Shown here piece by piece: positions 28,229 through 37,466 of a DNA stretch of 64,000 nucleotides. The DNA lies in assembly GCF_027107535.1 (NCBI RefSeq), contig NZ_CP114283.1:4526001-4590000 (forward strand), written 5' to 3'. Source of the DNA: Streptomyces aurantiacus (GTDB lineage: Bacteria > Actinomycetota > Actinomycetes > Streptomycetales > Streptomycetaceae). The notes below the pieces were generated by a model, which was not told where the DNA came from, did no database searches, and was given only the letters and a program-made list of their open reading frames with translations. Every line of letters begins with the position of its first letter. The stretch's first letter is position 1. The position numbers and the translations under genes are program-made.

Positions 28229-28902
28229 AGTGTGGCTTCCGGCTGCGGGCGCTCGTCGAGCAGCCCTGCCCGCTGCGCCAGCAGCGCGGCCTGCACCCGG
28301 CTGGTCACCCGCAGCTTCGTGAAGATCGCGCTGACGTGATCCTTCACGGTGCCGGCTCCCAGGTGGATGCGCGCCCCGATGTTGACGTTCGACAGACCCT
28401 CCGCCACCAGGGCGAGGACGTCCCGCTCACGGGCGGTAAGGAGCCGGACGCGGGCCGCCTCCTCGTCGACGGCGGCCTCGGCGCGGGGGTGGCTGTGCAG
28501 CAGGGTCCGCGAAGCCTTGGGGGAGAGCACCACGCCGCCCGCGGCCAGGGTGCGCACCAGCTGGGCGAGCTGCTCCGGCTCGGTGTCCTTGAGCAGGAAA
28601 CCGGCTGCCCCGGAGTGCAGCGCGGTCAGGATGTACTCGTCGGCGTCGAACGTGGTCAGCATCGCCACCACGGGAGCGTCCGGCATCATCCGCAGCTCGC
28701 GCAGGACGGTGAGGCCGTCGACGTCCGGCATCCGGATGTCCAGCAAGACCACGTCGGGCCGCTCCCGGCGGACGGTCTCCACGGCGTCGCCACCGCTCGC
28801 GGTCGCGACGACCTCGATGTCCTCGGCCGCGCCCAGGATGAGCCCGAAACCCGACCGCACCAAAGCCTCGTCGTCCACCACCACCCGCACCACCCGATTC
28901 AC
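28225..28902 (-). CDS. Response regulator, NarL/LuxR family
   Basis: A 225-residue regulator. The receiver domain has the phosphoacceptor Asp in VVLLDIRMPDVDGL near residue 55 and the conserved KD pair in GFLLKDTEPEQL. The C-terminal LuxR helix-turn-helix reads LTARERDVLALVAEGLSNVN and HLGAGTVKDHVSAIFTKL. It is the first gene of the leftward pair with the histidine kinase. The gap to the IS21 element (28903-29090) shows no gene. Confidence 0.93.
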   Translation of the reverse strand: MNRVVRVVVDDEALVRSGFGLILGAAEDIEVVATASGGDAVETVRRERPDVVLLDIRMPDVDGLTVLRELRMMPDAPVVAMLTTFDADEYILTALHSGAAGFLLKDTEPEQLAQLVRTLAAGGVVLSPKASRTLLHSHPRAEAAVDEEAARVRLLTARERDVLALVAEGLSNVNIGARIHLGAGTVKDHVSAIFTKLRVTSRVQAALLAQRAGLLDERPQPEATL

Positions 28903-29149
28903 GCGCGCTCCGCCTCACCTTCGTCCCTACCGCCCGGCTCATACCGCCTCGACCCTAAAGCCGCGGAACGTACCTGCAGCATCTCGGATGCCAGCTCCAG
29001 CCGCCCGGCGGGGTATCACCCTCCAGTCGGCAGGGGCACGGCAGCCTTCTGCCGGATACTCCGCGGCACGTCCGGTCTGTCGGCGGCGGTTGAATCCTGA
29101 CCCGGTGTGGGCGGTCGAGTTCTGACCCACCGGGTCTGATTGCCGGTGT

Positions 29150-29968
29150 TCAGTCGGTGTCGTGTGTGGCGGTGGGGACGCGTCCGAGTTGGCGTCCGCG
29201 CATGCGGTAGGAGTCGCCTTTGAGGGAGTGGACCTCGGCGTGGTGGACGAGGCGGTCGATCATGGCGGCGGCCACGGTCTCGTCGCCGAAGACCTCGCCC
29301 CAGCGTCCGAAGGGTTTGTTGCTCGTGACGATCACACTCGCTCTTTCGTATCGGTTCGAGATCAGCTGGAAGAACAGGTTCGCGGCCTCGGATTCGAAGG
29401 GGATGTAGCCGACCTCGTCGATCACGATCAGCGGATAGCGGGACAGTTTGGTGAGCTCGGCCTGGAGGTGTCCGCCATGGTGGGCGGCGGCCAGGCGGTC
29501 GACCCATTCGGCGGCGGTGGCGAACGCGACCCGGTGGCCGGCCTGGCAGGCGCGGACCGCGAGTCCGATTGCCAGGTGTGTCTTCCCGGTCCCCGGAGGT
29601 CCCAGAAAAACGGCGTTCTCCTTGCCGGTGATGAAGTCCAACGTGCCCAGATGCGCGAGTTGTTGGCGCGTTATGCCGCGCAGATGGGTGATGTCGAGTT
29701 CCTCGATCGTCTTGATCGCGGGGAAGCGGGCGGTGCGGATGCGGGCCTCGCCGCCGTGGGACTCGCGGGCGGAGACCTCCCGCTGGAGGCAGGCGACGAG
29801 GAACTCGGTGTGTGTCCAGGTCTCCTTCAGGGCGCGTTCGGCCAGGCGTTCGGCGGCGTCCAGCAGGGCCGGGGCCTTCATCGCCCGGGCCAGGAAGGAC
29901 AGGTCGGCGGCGGTCTGGCGGCCGGTGCGGGGCCCCGCCGGGGCGGTGGTCCTGGTGGTGGCGGGCAT
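29150..29968 (-). CDS. istB: IstB-like ATP-binding protein of IS21
   Basis: A 272-residue AAA+ helper ATPase that assists target capture by the IS21 transposase. Walker A is FLGPPGTGKTHLAIGLAV, Walker B is LIVIDEVGYIPFE, and SNKPFGRWGEVFGDE plus DRLVHHAEVHSLKGDSYRMR are the conserved C-terminal signatures. Its ATG overlaps the istA stop (TGATG), so translation is coupled. It appears intact. Confidence 0.92.
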   Translation of the reverse strand: MPATTRTTAPAGPRTGRQTAADLSFLARAMKAPALLDAAERLAERALKETWTHTEFLVACLQREVSARESHGGEARIRTARFPAIKTIEELDITHLRGITRQQLAHLGTLDFITGKENAVFLGPPGTGKTHLAIGLAVRACQAGHRVAFATAAEWVDRLAAAHHGGHLQAELTKLSRYPLIVIDEVGYIPFESEAANLFFQLISNRYERASVIVTSNKPFGRWGEVFGDETVAAAMIDRLVHHAEVHSLKGDSYRMRGRQLGRVPTATHDTD

Positions 29969-31272
29969 CAGGAGACCTCCGGATCATCGGCCTGGCCGCC
30001 GCCCTCGATGAGGGTGAACATGCGGTCGTAGGAGTCGAGTTGGCGTTGTTCGACCTCGACGAGATCACTTGCGGTGGCAGCGTTGTGCCGGCGGGCGGCC
30101 TGGGCCTGGGAGGCTTGGTGGTGGCGGTAGTCGCCGCGCAGAACGGCGGCGGCGCGGGCATGGACCGGGTCGGTGATGGTCTGCTGCTTGGCCCAGCACC
30201 GCGGGTGGCGGGCGACCTCGGCCCCGCCGGGAGCGAGGGTCACGACGACTTCGTCGGTGTCGGTGCGGACCTGGACTTTCTTGCCGATGGCGAGGGGGTG
30301 CACGGAGTAGTCGCAGGTGTCGACGCGGATGTAGTGGTCGCGGCCGATGCGGGTGGCGAAGCGCCACCAGCGCGGCGGGTCGACCGGCGGCAGGGCGAGC
30401 ATCTGGGCCCGGTCGGCTTCCCACCGGTCGACGGGGCGGGCGCCGAGGGTGCGGTGCTGGCGCCGGTTGGCGATGGCCAGCCAGGTGGTCAGCTGGGTGT
30501 TGAAGTCGTCGGGGCCGGTGAAGGTGCGGCCGGGCAGGAAGCTGGTCTCCAGGTAACCGTTGGCCCGCTCCACCAGCCCTTTCGCTTCTGGATCGCGGGG
30601 TCGGCAGAGGTAGATCCGGGTGGCGAGCAGGCCCGCGAACGCGGCGAAGTCGCCGGTCACCTTGCCGCGGCCGATGCCGGCCTCGTTGTCCCAGACCAGC
30701 ATCCTCGGGACCGCGTTCCAGCCGGTCAGCAGCTTCCAGTGGCCGTCGATCAGGTCGCCGGTGGTGCGGGTGGGCAGCATCCGCGCCGCGATGATCCGCG
30801 AGTAGCCGGACACCATCACGAGCACCGGCGGGTGGCCGGACTGCCCGTATCCGAGCGGGATGTCGACGGGCGGGAACCACAGGTCGCACTGGGCCAGCTC
30901 GCCGGGCTGATAGGTGGTGCGTGAGACCGGGTCGACGGGCAGATAGGCGGGCCGCAGCTCGCGTACGCGTTCTTTGAGGACGGTCATGCCACGGTCCCAG
31001 CCGATCCGCTCGGCGATCACGGTCGCCGGCATCGTCGGGGTCTGCTTCAGCAGTTCCCGGATCTGCGGCTCGACCGCGTCGACCGCCGAGCCCTTCGCCG
31101 GCCGGGAGTAGACCGGCGGCCGGTTCGTGGCCAGGGCCCGCTTCACGGTGTTCTTCGAGATGCCCAGCTGCCGGGCGATCGCCCTGATCGGCATCTGCTC
31201 GGCCCGGTGCAGCCTGCGGATCTCTGCCCAGTCCTCCACGGAAATCACCCTCTTCTCCTGACCTTCGATCAA
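29968..31272 (-). CDS. istA: IS21-family transposase (IstA)
   Basis: A 434-residue DDE transposase. The N-terminal helix-turn-helix (EIRRLHRAEQMPIRAIARQL, ISKNTVKRAL) is followed by the integrase core, with PGELAQCDLWFPPVDIPLGY and DNEAGIG carrying catalytic acidic residues and GLVERANGYLETSFLPGR the Glu motif. It lies between the IS21 ends with istB downstream. It looks complete and potentially active. Confidence 0.92.
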   Translation of the reverse strand: MIEGQEKRVISVEDWAEIRRLHRAEQMPIRAIARQLGISKNTVKRALATNRPPVYSRPAKGSAVDAVEPQIRELLKQTPTMPATVIAERIGWDRGMTVLKERVRELRPAYLPVDPVSRTTYQPGELAQCDLWFPPVDIPLGYGQSGHPPVLVMVSGYSRIIAARMLPTRTTGDLIDGHWKLLTGWNAVPRMLVWDNEAGIGRGKVTGDFAAFAGLLATRIYLCRPRDPEAKGLVERANGYLETSFLPGRTFTGPDDFNTQLTTWLAIANRRQHRTLGARPVDRWEADRAQMLALPPVDPPRWWRFATRIGRDHYIRVDTCDYSVHPLAIGKKVQVRTDTDEVVVTLAPGGAEVARHPRCWAKQQTITDPVHARAAAVLRGDYRHHQASQAQAARRHNAATASDLVEVEQRQLDSYDRMFTLIEGGGQADDPEVS

Positions 31273-31371
31273 GATCAGGTTGGTCAGAAGACCACGAAGT
31301 GGGTCAGTTTTGATCCGCCGTCAGAGGGTCACGATTCACCCGTCGCCGACACGGTCTCCAGCCTGAGAGAC

Positions 31372-32577
31372 ATGACACAGCGCGCAGACTCCCCGCCGAC
31401 CGACGCACCATCCCCTGAACACGAGCGCGGTGTGCCCACGCCGGGCGCGCCCGGCGTGGGCCGGCTGGTTGGGCTGGACCTGGCCAGGGGCCTGGCCGTC
31501 TTCGGCATGTATGCGGTCCATGTGGGTCCCGCCCCGGGCCAGGACGGTGTCATCGGCTTCCTGATGGAGCTGGCGCAGGGCCGCTCCTCCGCCCTGTTCG
31601 CCGTCCTGGCCGGCTTCGCGGTCGCCCTCATCACCGGGCGCCGCACACCCAAGACCGGCCTGGCCGGCCGCCAGGCCGTCGCCAAGGTGATCATCCGGGC
31701 CGGGATCCTGATTGCCCTGGGCACCGCCCTGACCATGACCGGCACCCCGGTCGTGCCGATCCTCGCCTTCTACGGCCTGTTCTTCCTGCTCGTGCTGCCG
31801 CTGTACCGGCTGGGCGCCAAGCCGCTGGCGCTGATCGCGGTGGGCTGGGCCCTGGTGGGCCCGCAGCTGCTGTACGCGCTGAAGCCGGTGGTCGGCGGCC
31901 GCGTATTCCTCTCCTACGGCCAGGCCGACGGCCCCGTCTCGCTGTTCTTCACCGGCGGCTATCCGGCCCTGACCTGGGTCCCGTTCGTCATCGCCGGTAT
32001 GGCTGTCGCCCGCTGCGACCTGGCCGCCACCGCCGTACGCATACGCCTCGCCCTCACCGGTGTCGCCCTCGCCGTCACCGGCTACGGCGGCTCCTGGCTG
32101 GCGGTGCGTCTTGTACCCGGTGCCGCCGAAGCCGTCCGGAAAGCCGAACAAGGATCGGGCATGTCATCCATGGCGTCTGTATCGCCCGACAGCATCGGCA
32201 TCTTCGGCGACACCCCCGCCGGGATGCTGGCCGCCGCCCCGCACAGCGAGGCGACCCTGTCCATCGTGGCCGCCACCGGCGTGGCGATCCTCGTGATCAC
32301 CGCGTGCCTGGCCGCCATGGACGCCTTCCCCCGGCTGCGCCGCCTGGCGGGGCCCGTCATCGCGGTCGGCTCGATGTCACTGACGGCGTACGTCTACCAC
32401 ATCATCGCCATCTGGCTCCTGAACACCGACGGCCAGAGCGCCTCGCCCCTGTACATCCTGCTCGGCTTCATCGCGTCCGTCACCGTCCTCGCCACCATCT
32501 GGTCCCGCTTCTTCCAACGAGGGCCGCTCGAATGGCTGATGGGCAGGGCGACCGAGATCGCCCGTCGTATTCAATGA
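31372..32577 (+). CDS. DUF418/DUF1624-type polytopic membrane protein
   Basis: 401 residues with about ten hydrophobic helices. The N-terminal GLDLARGLAVFGMYAVHVGP is the entry helix of the heparan-N-acetyltransferase-like (DUF1624) fold, and the C-terminal half has the DUF418 pattern (VGSMSLTAYVYHIIAIWLL). A soluble Pro/Glu-rich tail of 30 residues precedes the first helix. Members are thought to move acyl groups across membranes, but function here is unknown. An IS21 element ends 33 bp upstream and probably displaced the native promoter. Confidence 0.85.
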   Translation: MTQRADSPPTDAPSPEHERGVPTPGAPGVGRLVGLDLARGLAVFGMYAVHVGPAPGQDGVIGFLMELAQGRSSALFAVLAGFAVALITGRRTPKTGLAGRQAVAKVIIRAGILIALGTALTMTGTPVVPILAFYGLFFLLVLPLYRLGAKPLALIAVGWALVGPQLLYALKPVVGGRVFLSYGQADGPVSLFFTGGYPALTWVPFVIAGMAVARCDLAATAVRIRLALTGVALAVTGYGGSWLAVRLVPGAAEAVRKAEQGSGMSSMASVSPDSIGIFGDTPAGMLAAAPHSEATLSIVAATGVAILVITACLAAMDAFPRLRRLAGPVIAVGSMSLTAYVYHIIAIWLLNTDGQSASPLYILLGFIASVTVLATIWSRFFQRGPLEWLMGRATEIARRIQ

Positions 32578-33136
32578 GACGCATCGAGGAAGCGCGACCT
32601 CGCCAGCAAGAACTGCGATTCCGCGGTGGTCGACCATCAGCGAGCGGCCTCGATCACCCGGGCTGGTGATGCGGCGTTCGGGACGCGTTCGGGACACAAG
32701 GATGGGAACAGACTGACAAGAGTAGAAAAGCTCCGACATCACTTACCCCCCCCATCGTCATCAAGGAAGGCCTCGACGCCTGGCAAGGCAAGAGTTGCTG
32801 TGCGCCGGCCATCTCGTCCGCCGTAGAGGCGGACGCCTGCGGCTGCTAGCCCGACTGCAACTGCTGCTGACACGGCTCGCCACTCCGATTGCCCAAGTTC
32901 CCACCGAACCCACGGATGCCTTGAGCTGATGCACACAGACTGACCCGAGAGTTCCCACTGAGCAGGCTGCAGTTTCCGCGAACCCGCGGGGCTCTGCGGT
33001 CTCGGGACTGGGGGCTCGCATGTTGAGGTGTCGCGTATTCGTCAGCGGAAACCGATTCTTATCCTCAGGGCGTGACGGACAGTGATCACCGGGAAGTCTC
33101 GCCTCCGCTGGGTGTCTCGTGATCGCGATTCGCCGC
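32578..33136. other. Non-coding or decayed gap
   Basis: About 560 bp with no frame showing recognisable motifs or typical GC-skewed codon use. The sequence is less GC-biased than its neighbours. I see no RNA gene or clear hairpin terminator. Confidence 0.4.
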
Positions 33137-33673
33137 TTACTCCAGGTAGAGAGCTGCCAAGCGTGGCAGGTGGCGAGTCATTTCGCCTCGGTCGTCGAAG
33201 TCGAAGTCCCAGGTGGTGTCCAGCTCCGGGTATCGGATGGTGAATGCGTCGTCCGGGAGTTGCTTGCCGGTCGCCATGACGTGTGCGTTCCAGACGATGC
33301 TCAGCGTCTCCTCACAATCGAGATCAACTCCGTCGGCCGCTGCAGCTCGCACGATGGGCACTTCTGACAGGGCATCGGGGTCGGCAACTATGCGCTCGAA
33401 GACCTCGCGTCCCTGAGCGATCAGCCAGCCGCGGAAGTAGTCGAAGCCGTCGTCGGAGCATCCGCCGTTGATCACGTAGGCAGCAGCCCACAGAGGATTC
33501 GTATAGGAGTCGGCCATCAGGTCCCACAACACCTGCTGAGCGGCGACGATCTCCTCGGCCGGGTGCGTGGCCAGTTGCGAGGCTGCCCGGCGGGCGACGA
33601 CTTCTCCGTCGTTCAGGTTGGACACCTGGTTGCGGGCTGCCTCGATGAGCTGCCAGAACTGCTCTTTGTTCAT
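33137..33673 (-). CDS. DUF4240 domain protein
   Basis: A 178-residue cytoplasmic protein. Its start NKEQFWQLIEAARNQ, the middle VINGGCSDDGFDYFRGWLIA, and the acidic C-terminus fit the DUF4240 family, common in actinomycetes and often found beside toxin or immunity-like genes; function unknown. ATG 33673 was taken; an in-frame start at 33691 is possible. It is isolated, with an integrase relic behind its start. Confidence 0.75.
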   Translation of the reverse strand: MNKEQFWQLIEAARNQVSNLNDGEVVARRAASQLATHPAEEIVAAQQVLWDLMADSYTNPLWAAAYVINGGCSDDGFDYFRGWLIAQGREVFERIVADPDALSEVPIVRAAAADGVDLDCEETLSIVWNAHVMATGKQLPDDAFTIRYPELDTTWDFDFDDRGEMTRHLPRLAALYLE

Positions 33674-33744
33674 GGCGGCAGAGCATGCCACCTGGTACTG
33701 ACATCATGCCGGCCCCAGGAGGTTGGCTCGCCAGAGCAAGCAAG

Positions 33745-33975
33745 CCGCCCCCCTCAGCATGTGTGGTCGCCAGGGGCGTATCGGCTCCAGGTCCTCCAGC
33801 TTCGGTGACCAGGCGGGTGGCTGTCTCGTCGTGGTGGCCGAGCGCCTTCGCGATGGTGAGGGCTGGGGCCTGGAAGACGAGTTGGCGGATCGCGGAGATC
33901 CTGCCACGTTGCGGTGGGACACCGGTCTTCCGCAGGTGGCCTTGGAGGCTGACCGGATTCAACCTCCTTGGAAGG
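33745..33975 (-). pseudogene. Tyrosine recombinase, C-terminal scrap
   Basis: The reverse strand reads RISAIRQLVFQAPALTIAKA then LGHHDETATRLVTEAGG, and in a second frame WSRYAPGDHTC with a stop. This is the end of a streptomycete integrase-like protein with one frameshift. The catalytic residues upstream are absent. Confidence 0.6.
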
Positions 33976-34061
33976 CGAGGTCCATCAGGTAGCCCAGCCG
34001 AGTTGGGGGTGTACGGGCGGACTGGGGTGTGCAGGGCGGTGTGGGGCGAGTCGTAGGACCG

Positions 34062-34490
34062 TCAGACCAGGGCGCCGATCGCGGCCAGGAGGAGCAGAGC
34101 CAGGGCTGCCAGGATCAGGTCGCCCGCACGCCGGAGACGGCAGTACTTGCCGAGGGCGATCTGGGACAGGACCCGAACGCGGGCTGCCCTGCTGTCGCCG
34201 AGCATGCGCTCACGGATCTCGGCTTCCGCCAGGTATGCCAAGTACGGAAACGAGGCCAGTCGCCATCGCGCAAGCTGGGGCCGCATGACCAGGAGAAGCA
34301 GCACGGAAGCGGTGGCCAGGACGAGAACGTTAGCTGCGCCGAAGGCTTGCGTGGCGGCGGGCAGTTGGTGGTCGGCGAGGGAGGTGGGCCCGGCGGGGAC
34401 GGCGCCGGTGAACGCGCACAGCAGGCTGGACTCGCCGTCGGCGCGGGCGGTAACGCGCGGGTTCGTAAATTCCGGGACTGGCAGGACGAC
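34062..34490 (-). pseudogene. Pycsar TM-effector-like protein, N-terminus decayed
   Basis: From about 34450 the reverse frame gives ESSLLCAFTGAVPAGPTSLA, a second hydrophobic stretch AANVLVLATASVLLLLVMRP, an amphipathic RERMLGDSRAARVRVLSQIA segment, and the terminal helix GDLILAALALLLLAAIGALV. Two N-terminal helices, a charged middle and a C-terminal helix match the Pycsar system membrane effector family. No in-frame start precedes the first helix, and the nearby cyclase partner of Pycsar is absent. It is probably a remnant; the first ATG in frame is at 34304. Confidence 0.55.
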
Positions 34491-34559
34491 GAACCCGGTC
34501 GTCTGCCCACCTTGGAAGCGGCAAACTACAAGCTCCGTCCTCCTTTCCCCCGGCTTCAG

Positions 34560-34835
34560 CGCTGGAGGGACTCAGTTGCTGATCTCGACTTGGCACGGCT
34601 CGATGCCCGGCGCTGGGGGACCACTGCCATCCGCGGGTGCAGTGTCTGCGATCGGCCGATCGAGCAGGGTGGGCTCCACCAGGTGTGGATCTCGCTGAGG
34701 GTGGCCACCGAAGTCTTGCCTCTCTTGGTCAATGCCTGCTCGGCAGCTTGCCCTTTTGTACTTCCCTCCGGCGCTGAGAACTACGTGCAGTTGCCGAATA
34801 CAGGCGGCAGGGTCGAGCAGCCACCGTCCGACTGA
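34560..34835 (+). pseudogene. Conserved hypothetical with paired cysteines, truncated
   Basis: The frame gives ARLDARRWGTTAIRGCSVCD, VWISLRVATEVLPLLVNACS and a terminal GGRVEQPPSD, resembling a small streptomycete hypothetical. CxxC and CxxxC pairs suggest metal binding, unproven. Its 5' part overlaps the Pycsar-like relic on the other strand and has no clear start. Confidence 0.4.
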
Positions 34836-34903
34836 GACTGATCCCATCCATGTGCGTACTGACGTAGCGGCGCACGGCTCCGCGCACTCAGCGTTTGCCA
34901 ACG

Positions 34904-35400
34904 TCACGCTGATGCATGGTGAAGGACCAGGAGGGCTTTCACGGCGTCAGTGATGCGGTTGGTGCTGCAGCGGAGTTTCCGCAGGAGGCGCCGGCCCTTG
35001 AGGGGGCCATCGCCTGCTCTCCGACGCAGTGGATCTTGGCGTGGGTGGTGTCGCGTGGGACGGCGGCCTCGAAACGGCACCCGGACAAGGTCGCCGGCGC
35101 CTTGGTACGCCTTGTCGGACCAGCATCTGAGTCCCGTATCGGCGAGGGTTTCGTTGATCGTGTGGCGGTAGACGGTCGCGATCCCGATGCCGGACCCGGC
35201 GGCGAGCTGAGCCTAGGTGTGTGCGTACCACAGATGAGCCAGGGCGAGCAGAGCCTGACGTGCAGCGGAGAGACGTTGCCACCGCGTCCTGATCTCCATA
35301 CGACGCACGGTCAGTTGTACCGTCAGGAACCGCAAAATGCGGTTGGACAGATATATCGAGGACGGGCGGACAAGCACGTGAAGCTCCTGGCGGACACGAG
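34904..35400 (-). pseudogene. IS5-type transposase with internal deletion
   Basis: Reading across frames on the reverse strand gives NRILRFLTVQLTVRRMEIR, then a jump to GLRCWSDKAYQGAGDL and a C-terminus LRCSTNRITDAVKALLVLHH. The N-terminal helices and C-terminal end of one transposase are joined with the catalytic core missing, as in a non-autonomous derivative. The gap to 35518 holds nothing else. Confidence 0.65.
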
Positions 35401-35518
35401 TGATCCTGGTCGAGAACCCGTCTCCCGGGAGCTTCGTCGTTGCGCAAGACTGTCCAACTCGCGGTCAGAACCGCCAGCTTGGAAACGGCTCAATGACCGT
35501 CAGACTGGTGCAGTCGGC

Positions 35519-36055
35519 TCATCCCAACGATGCGCCGAACAGGCCAGCCTCGGCATCATCAGCTGACAACTGCACCGTCCCCCGGTGAGAGATCTCCACC
35601 TTGTAGAACTCCTTGCCTTTGGGAACTCCCTCGACGGCGACATCGAACGTGCATGTCCCGGAGCTCAGCGTCGAGACACCAAGGTGCCCGGTGGCGATGA
35701 CCGTGCCAGCCGCGTCGTACACGGTGACGGCCGTACCTTCCGCGATATCGTCGAAGCCACCGCTACCCTTGCATCCGCCCAGGCCGTTGCCGACCGCGTC
35801 CTTGGTGAGTTCGAAGGTGTCAGTGAGAGTGAAAGTGCTGGGCTCGGTCTCGGCAGCGAGCGTGGTACTGCTGCTCGCGCTCTCTGGACTGTTGGCGGTG
35901 TCCTGGCCGCCGGCGAAGCCCCACACGGCGCCCACGGCACCCCCTCCGATGACGACACCCGCAAGCGCGGCGAGCAGGAGAGGGCGCCGCCTGGACGCCG
36001 GCGGTCTAGGCGATCCGGGCGGAGCATCTGGTGGTGGCGGGTAGTCGGCGCTCAT
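35519..36055 (-). CDS. Membrane-anchored extracytoplasmic hypothetical protein
   Basis: 178 residues: a proline-rich cytoplasmic tail (YPPPPDAPPGSPRPP), one transmembrane helix at about residues 27-48 (LLLAALAGVVIGGGAVGAVW), a Ser/Thr linker, and a beta-rich domain from residue 75 (FTLTDTFELTKDAVGNGLGG). Two cysteines (GGCKG, GTCTF) could form an extracellular disulfide. AGAGGGG precedes ATG 36055. Function unknown; the layout is common among actinomycete surface proteins. Confidence 0.75.
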   Translation of the reverse strand: MSADYPPPPDAPPGSPRPPASRRRPLLLAALAGVVIGGGAVGAVWGFAGGQDTANSPESASSSTTLAAETEPSTFTLTDTFELTKDAVGNGLGGCKGSGGFDDIAEGTAVTVYDAAGTVIATGHLGVSTLSSGTCTFDVAVEGVPKGKEFYKVEISHRGTVQLSADDAEAGLFGASLG

Positions 36056-36328
36056 GGCCCCTCTTGGACGCACGTGCTTGAGATCCCATCGTCTGCGCTG
36101 CGCGGCCGACGTGCACGTTTTACGCCAGGAGCTTCGCCTGCAGGCATGAATGCGGCGAACTCATTGACGGTTGGTTGAGCGGCGGGCATGAAATCGCGCT
36201 GGGGCGGGGTCACTGCTGGGGATGTTTCCGGTGGGCATGGCTTCCTCGACAATACGCGTCCCTTGTTTTCCGGCCGAGGCAGGCAAGGGCTCAGTAGTCG
36301 AAGGTCTGTGAGGCATTTACGGAGCCAA

Positions 36329-37234
36329 TCACTCTTGGCAAGCGGCCTCGTCAACCATGTACCCCGTTTCGTTGTCCGACGCGAGGCATGTTTTGTAGGG
36401 CGTGCTCCGGTTGTAGATGATGCTGCTGGCAACGAAAGGCGCACCAGAATCATCTACTTCGACGCTGTCTGCCGTTTCTCCGATTCTCACTTGGACGGCC
36501 AATTTCCAAGTGCATTGCCTACGCGTCACGGCTCGTACTTCATAGACGATTGATTCACCCTTCGCGAGCTCGTGGAAGTGTGTGGTGAAATACGGTCGGC
36601 GGTCGAACGAACCGTTCATGCGGACCGCTCGGGCCTTATGGTCGCCCGCGTCCAAATCGACACGCAGAATCTTGACCGGCCCACCGCCTTGAAGAGGGCC
36701 GCGCACCAGTGCCCCCGTGGGTGCGGGTCTGCACCTGACCTGCTTTGCCTCCATCCCTTCGATGAGGGTGGGCTCACTCCGTGCTCCGCGGAGCACGACC
36801 CGTACGCGGAGGGCGAATCCGCCCTCACTCACACGTACTCCGCCATAGGATTGGGCGATAAGGGCCAGCTTATCGTATGCCAGCCCGGCTGACTGAATCT
36901 TCCTTACCTGCTCGTTTTGAAGTTTTTTGGTAAACACCCAGGTAGCGCCGTCCTCGTCCAGATCCCAAGGCACCTGCGCGCTCGCGTGCAACAGAGGAGC
37001 GCGACTTTCCGTCACGGATTCCTGCAGAAGGGGCAGCAGGAGAAAGATGAGGCCCACCGCGACGCCGCCGATGAATCCATTGCTGGCGAGGGCGGATCGG
37101 AACCTGCTGAGGCCCGAGGTCGCGTACCCTCGGACCCGACGGAGTTGTTGCGTGGCACGTTCCTGCCAAGCGTGGTCTGTGGAATCCGATTCGGGATCCG
37201 CGCTGTCGCTTTCGCCGTTGTTGCTCGTGGTCAT
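36329..37234 (-). CDS. Single-pass membrane protein, unknown function
   Basis: 301 residues. An acidic, charged N-terminus is followed by one hydrophobic helix at about residues 54-71 (FIGGVAVGLIFLLLPLL) and a long soluble domain with a mid-protein AKQVRCRPAPTGALV stretch. AGGAGAGG precedes ATG 37234. No family is recognised. It diverges from the HIT gene. The 270-bp gap to the next gene shows no gene. Confidence 0.7.
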   Translation of the reverse strand: MTTSNNGESDSADPESDSTDHAWQERATQQLRRVRGYATSGLSRFRSALASNGFIGGVAVGLIFLLLPLLQESVTESRAPLLHASAQVPWDLDEDGATWVFTKKLQNEQVRKIQSAGLAYDKLALIAQSYGGVRVSEGGFALRVRVVLRGARSEPTLIEGMEAKQVRCRPAPTGALVRGPLQGGGPVKILRVDLDAGDHKARAVRMNGSFDRRPYFTTHFHELAKGESIVYEVRAVTRRQCTWKLAVQVRIGETADSVEVDDSGAPFVASSIIYNRSTPYKTCLASDNETGYMVDEAACQE

Positions 37235-37466
37235 GCCTCTCCTGCCAGCTCAGCTCTGGCCTGCATGTTGACGGATCGCCGACACCGCGCAGAGGCGTTG
37301 TACGCAAGGCTGCGCAGGTGGACCGGTTCTGTCCGCAGCGTGATCGTTCCTTGGCAGCAGGGTCTGGCGTCGGCGAGGAGTGTTGCCAGACTGTTGGCGC
37401 TCATTCGAGCCGGTGGGTGTCGTGGGCCTGCGGGAGACTGATTCGCCACTACGGAGGGGTGCTCAG

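Larger units (their letters stand above)
29091..31338 (-). mobile_element. Complete IS21-family insertion sequence
   Basis: About 2.25 kb with both istA and istB intact. The ends are inverted repeats in 29091-29130 and 31299-31338, beginning TGAATC-N-TGACCC and sharing 29 of 40 positions, with an internal repeat of CTGACCCAC as is typical for IS21 ends. No target-site duplication is obvious in the flanks. The right end lies 33 bp before the DUF418 gene. Confidence 0.85.

Noticed and set aside
28336..29100. Forward frames over the response regulator
   Set aside because: Antisense to a well-supported LuxR-type regulator with no motifs of its own.
29086..31343. Target-site duplication of the IS21 element
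   Set aside because: The 4-8 bp on each side differ, so no duplication could be claimed.
32578..33136. Small reverse frames in the 560-bp gap
   Set aside because: No ribosome site, motif or coding bias to support a gene.
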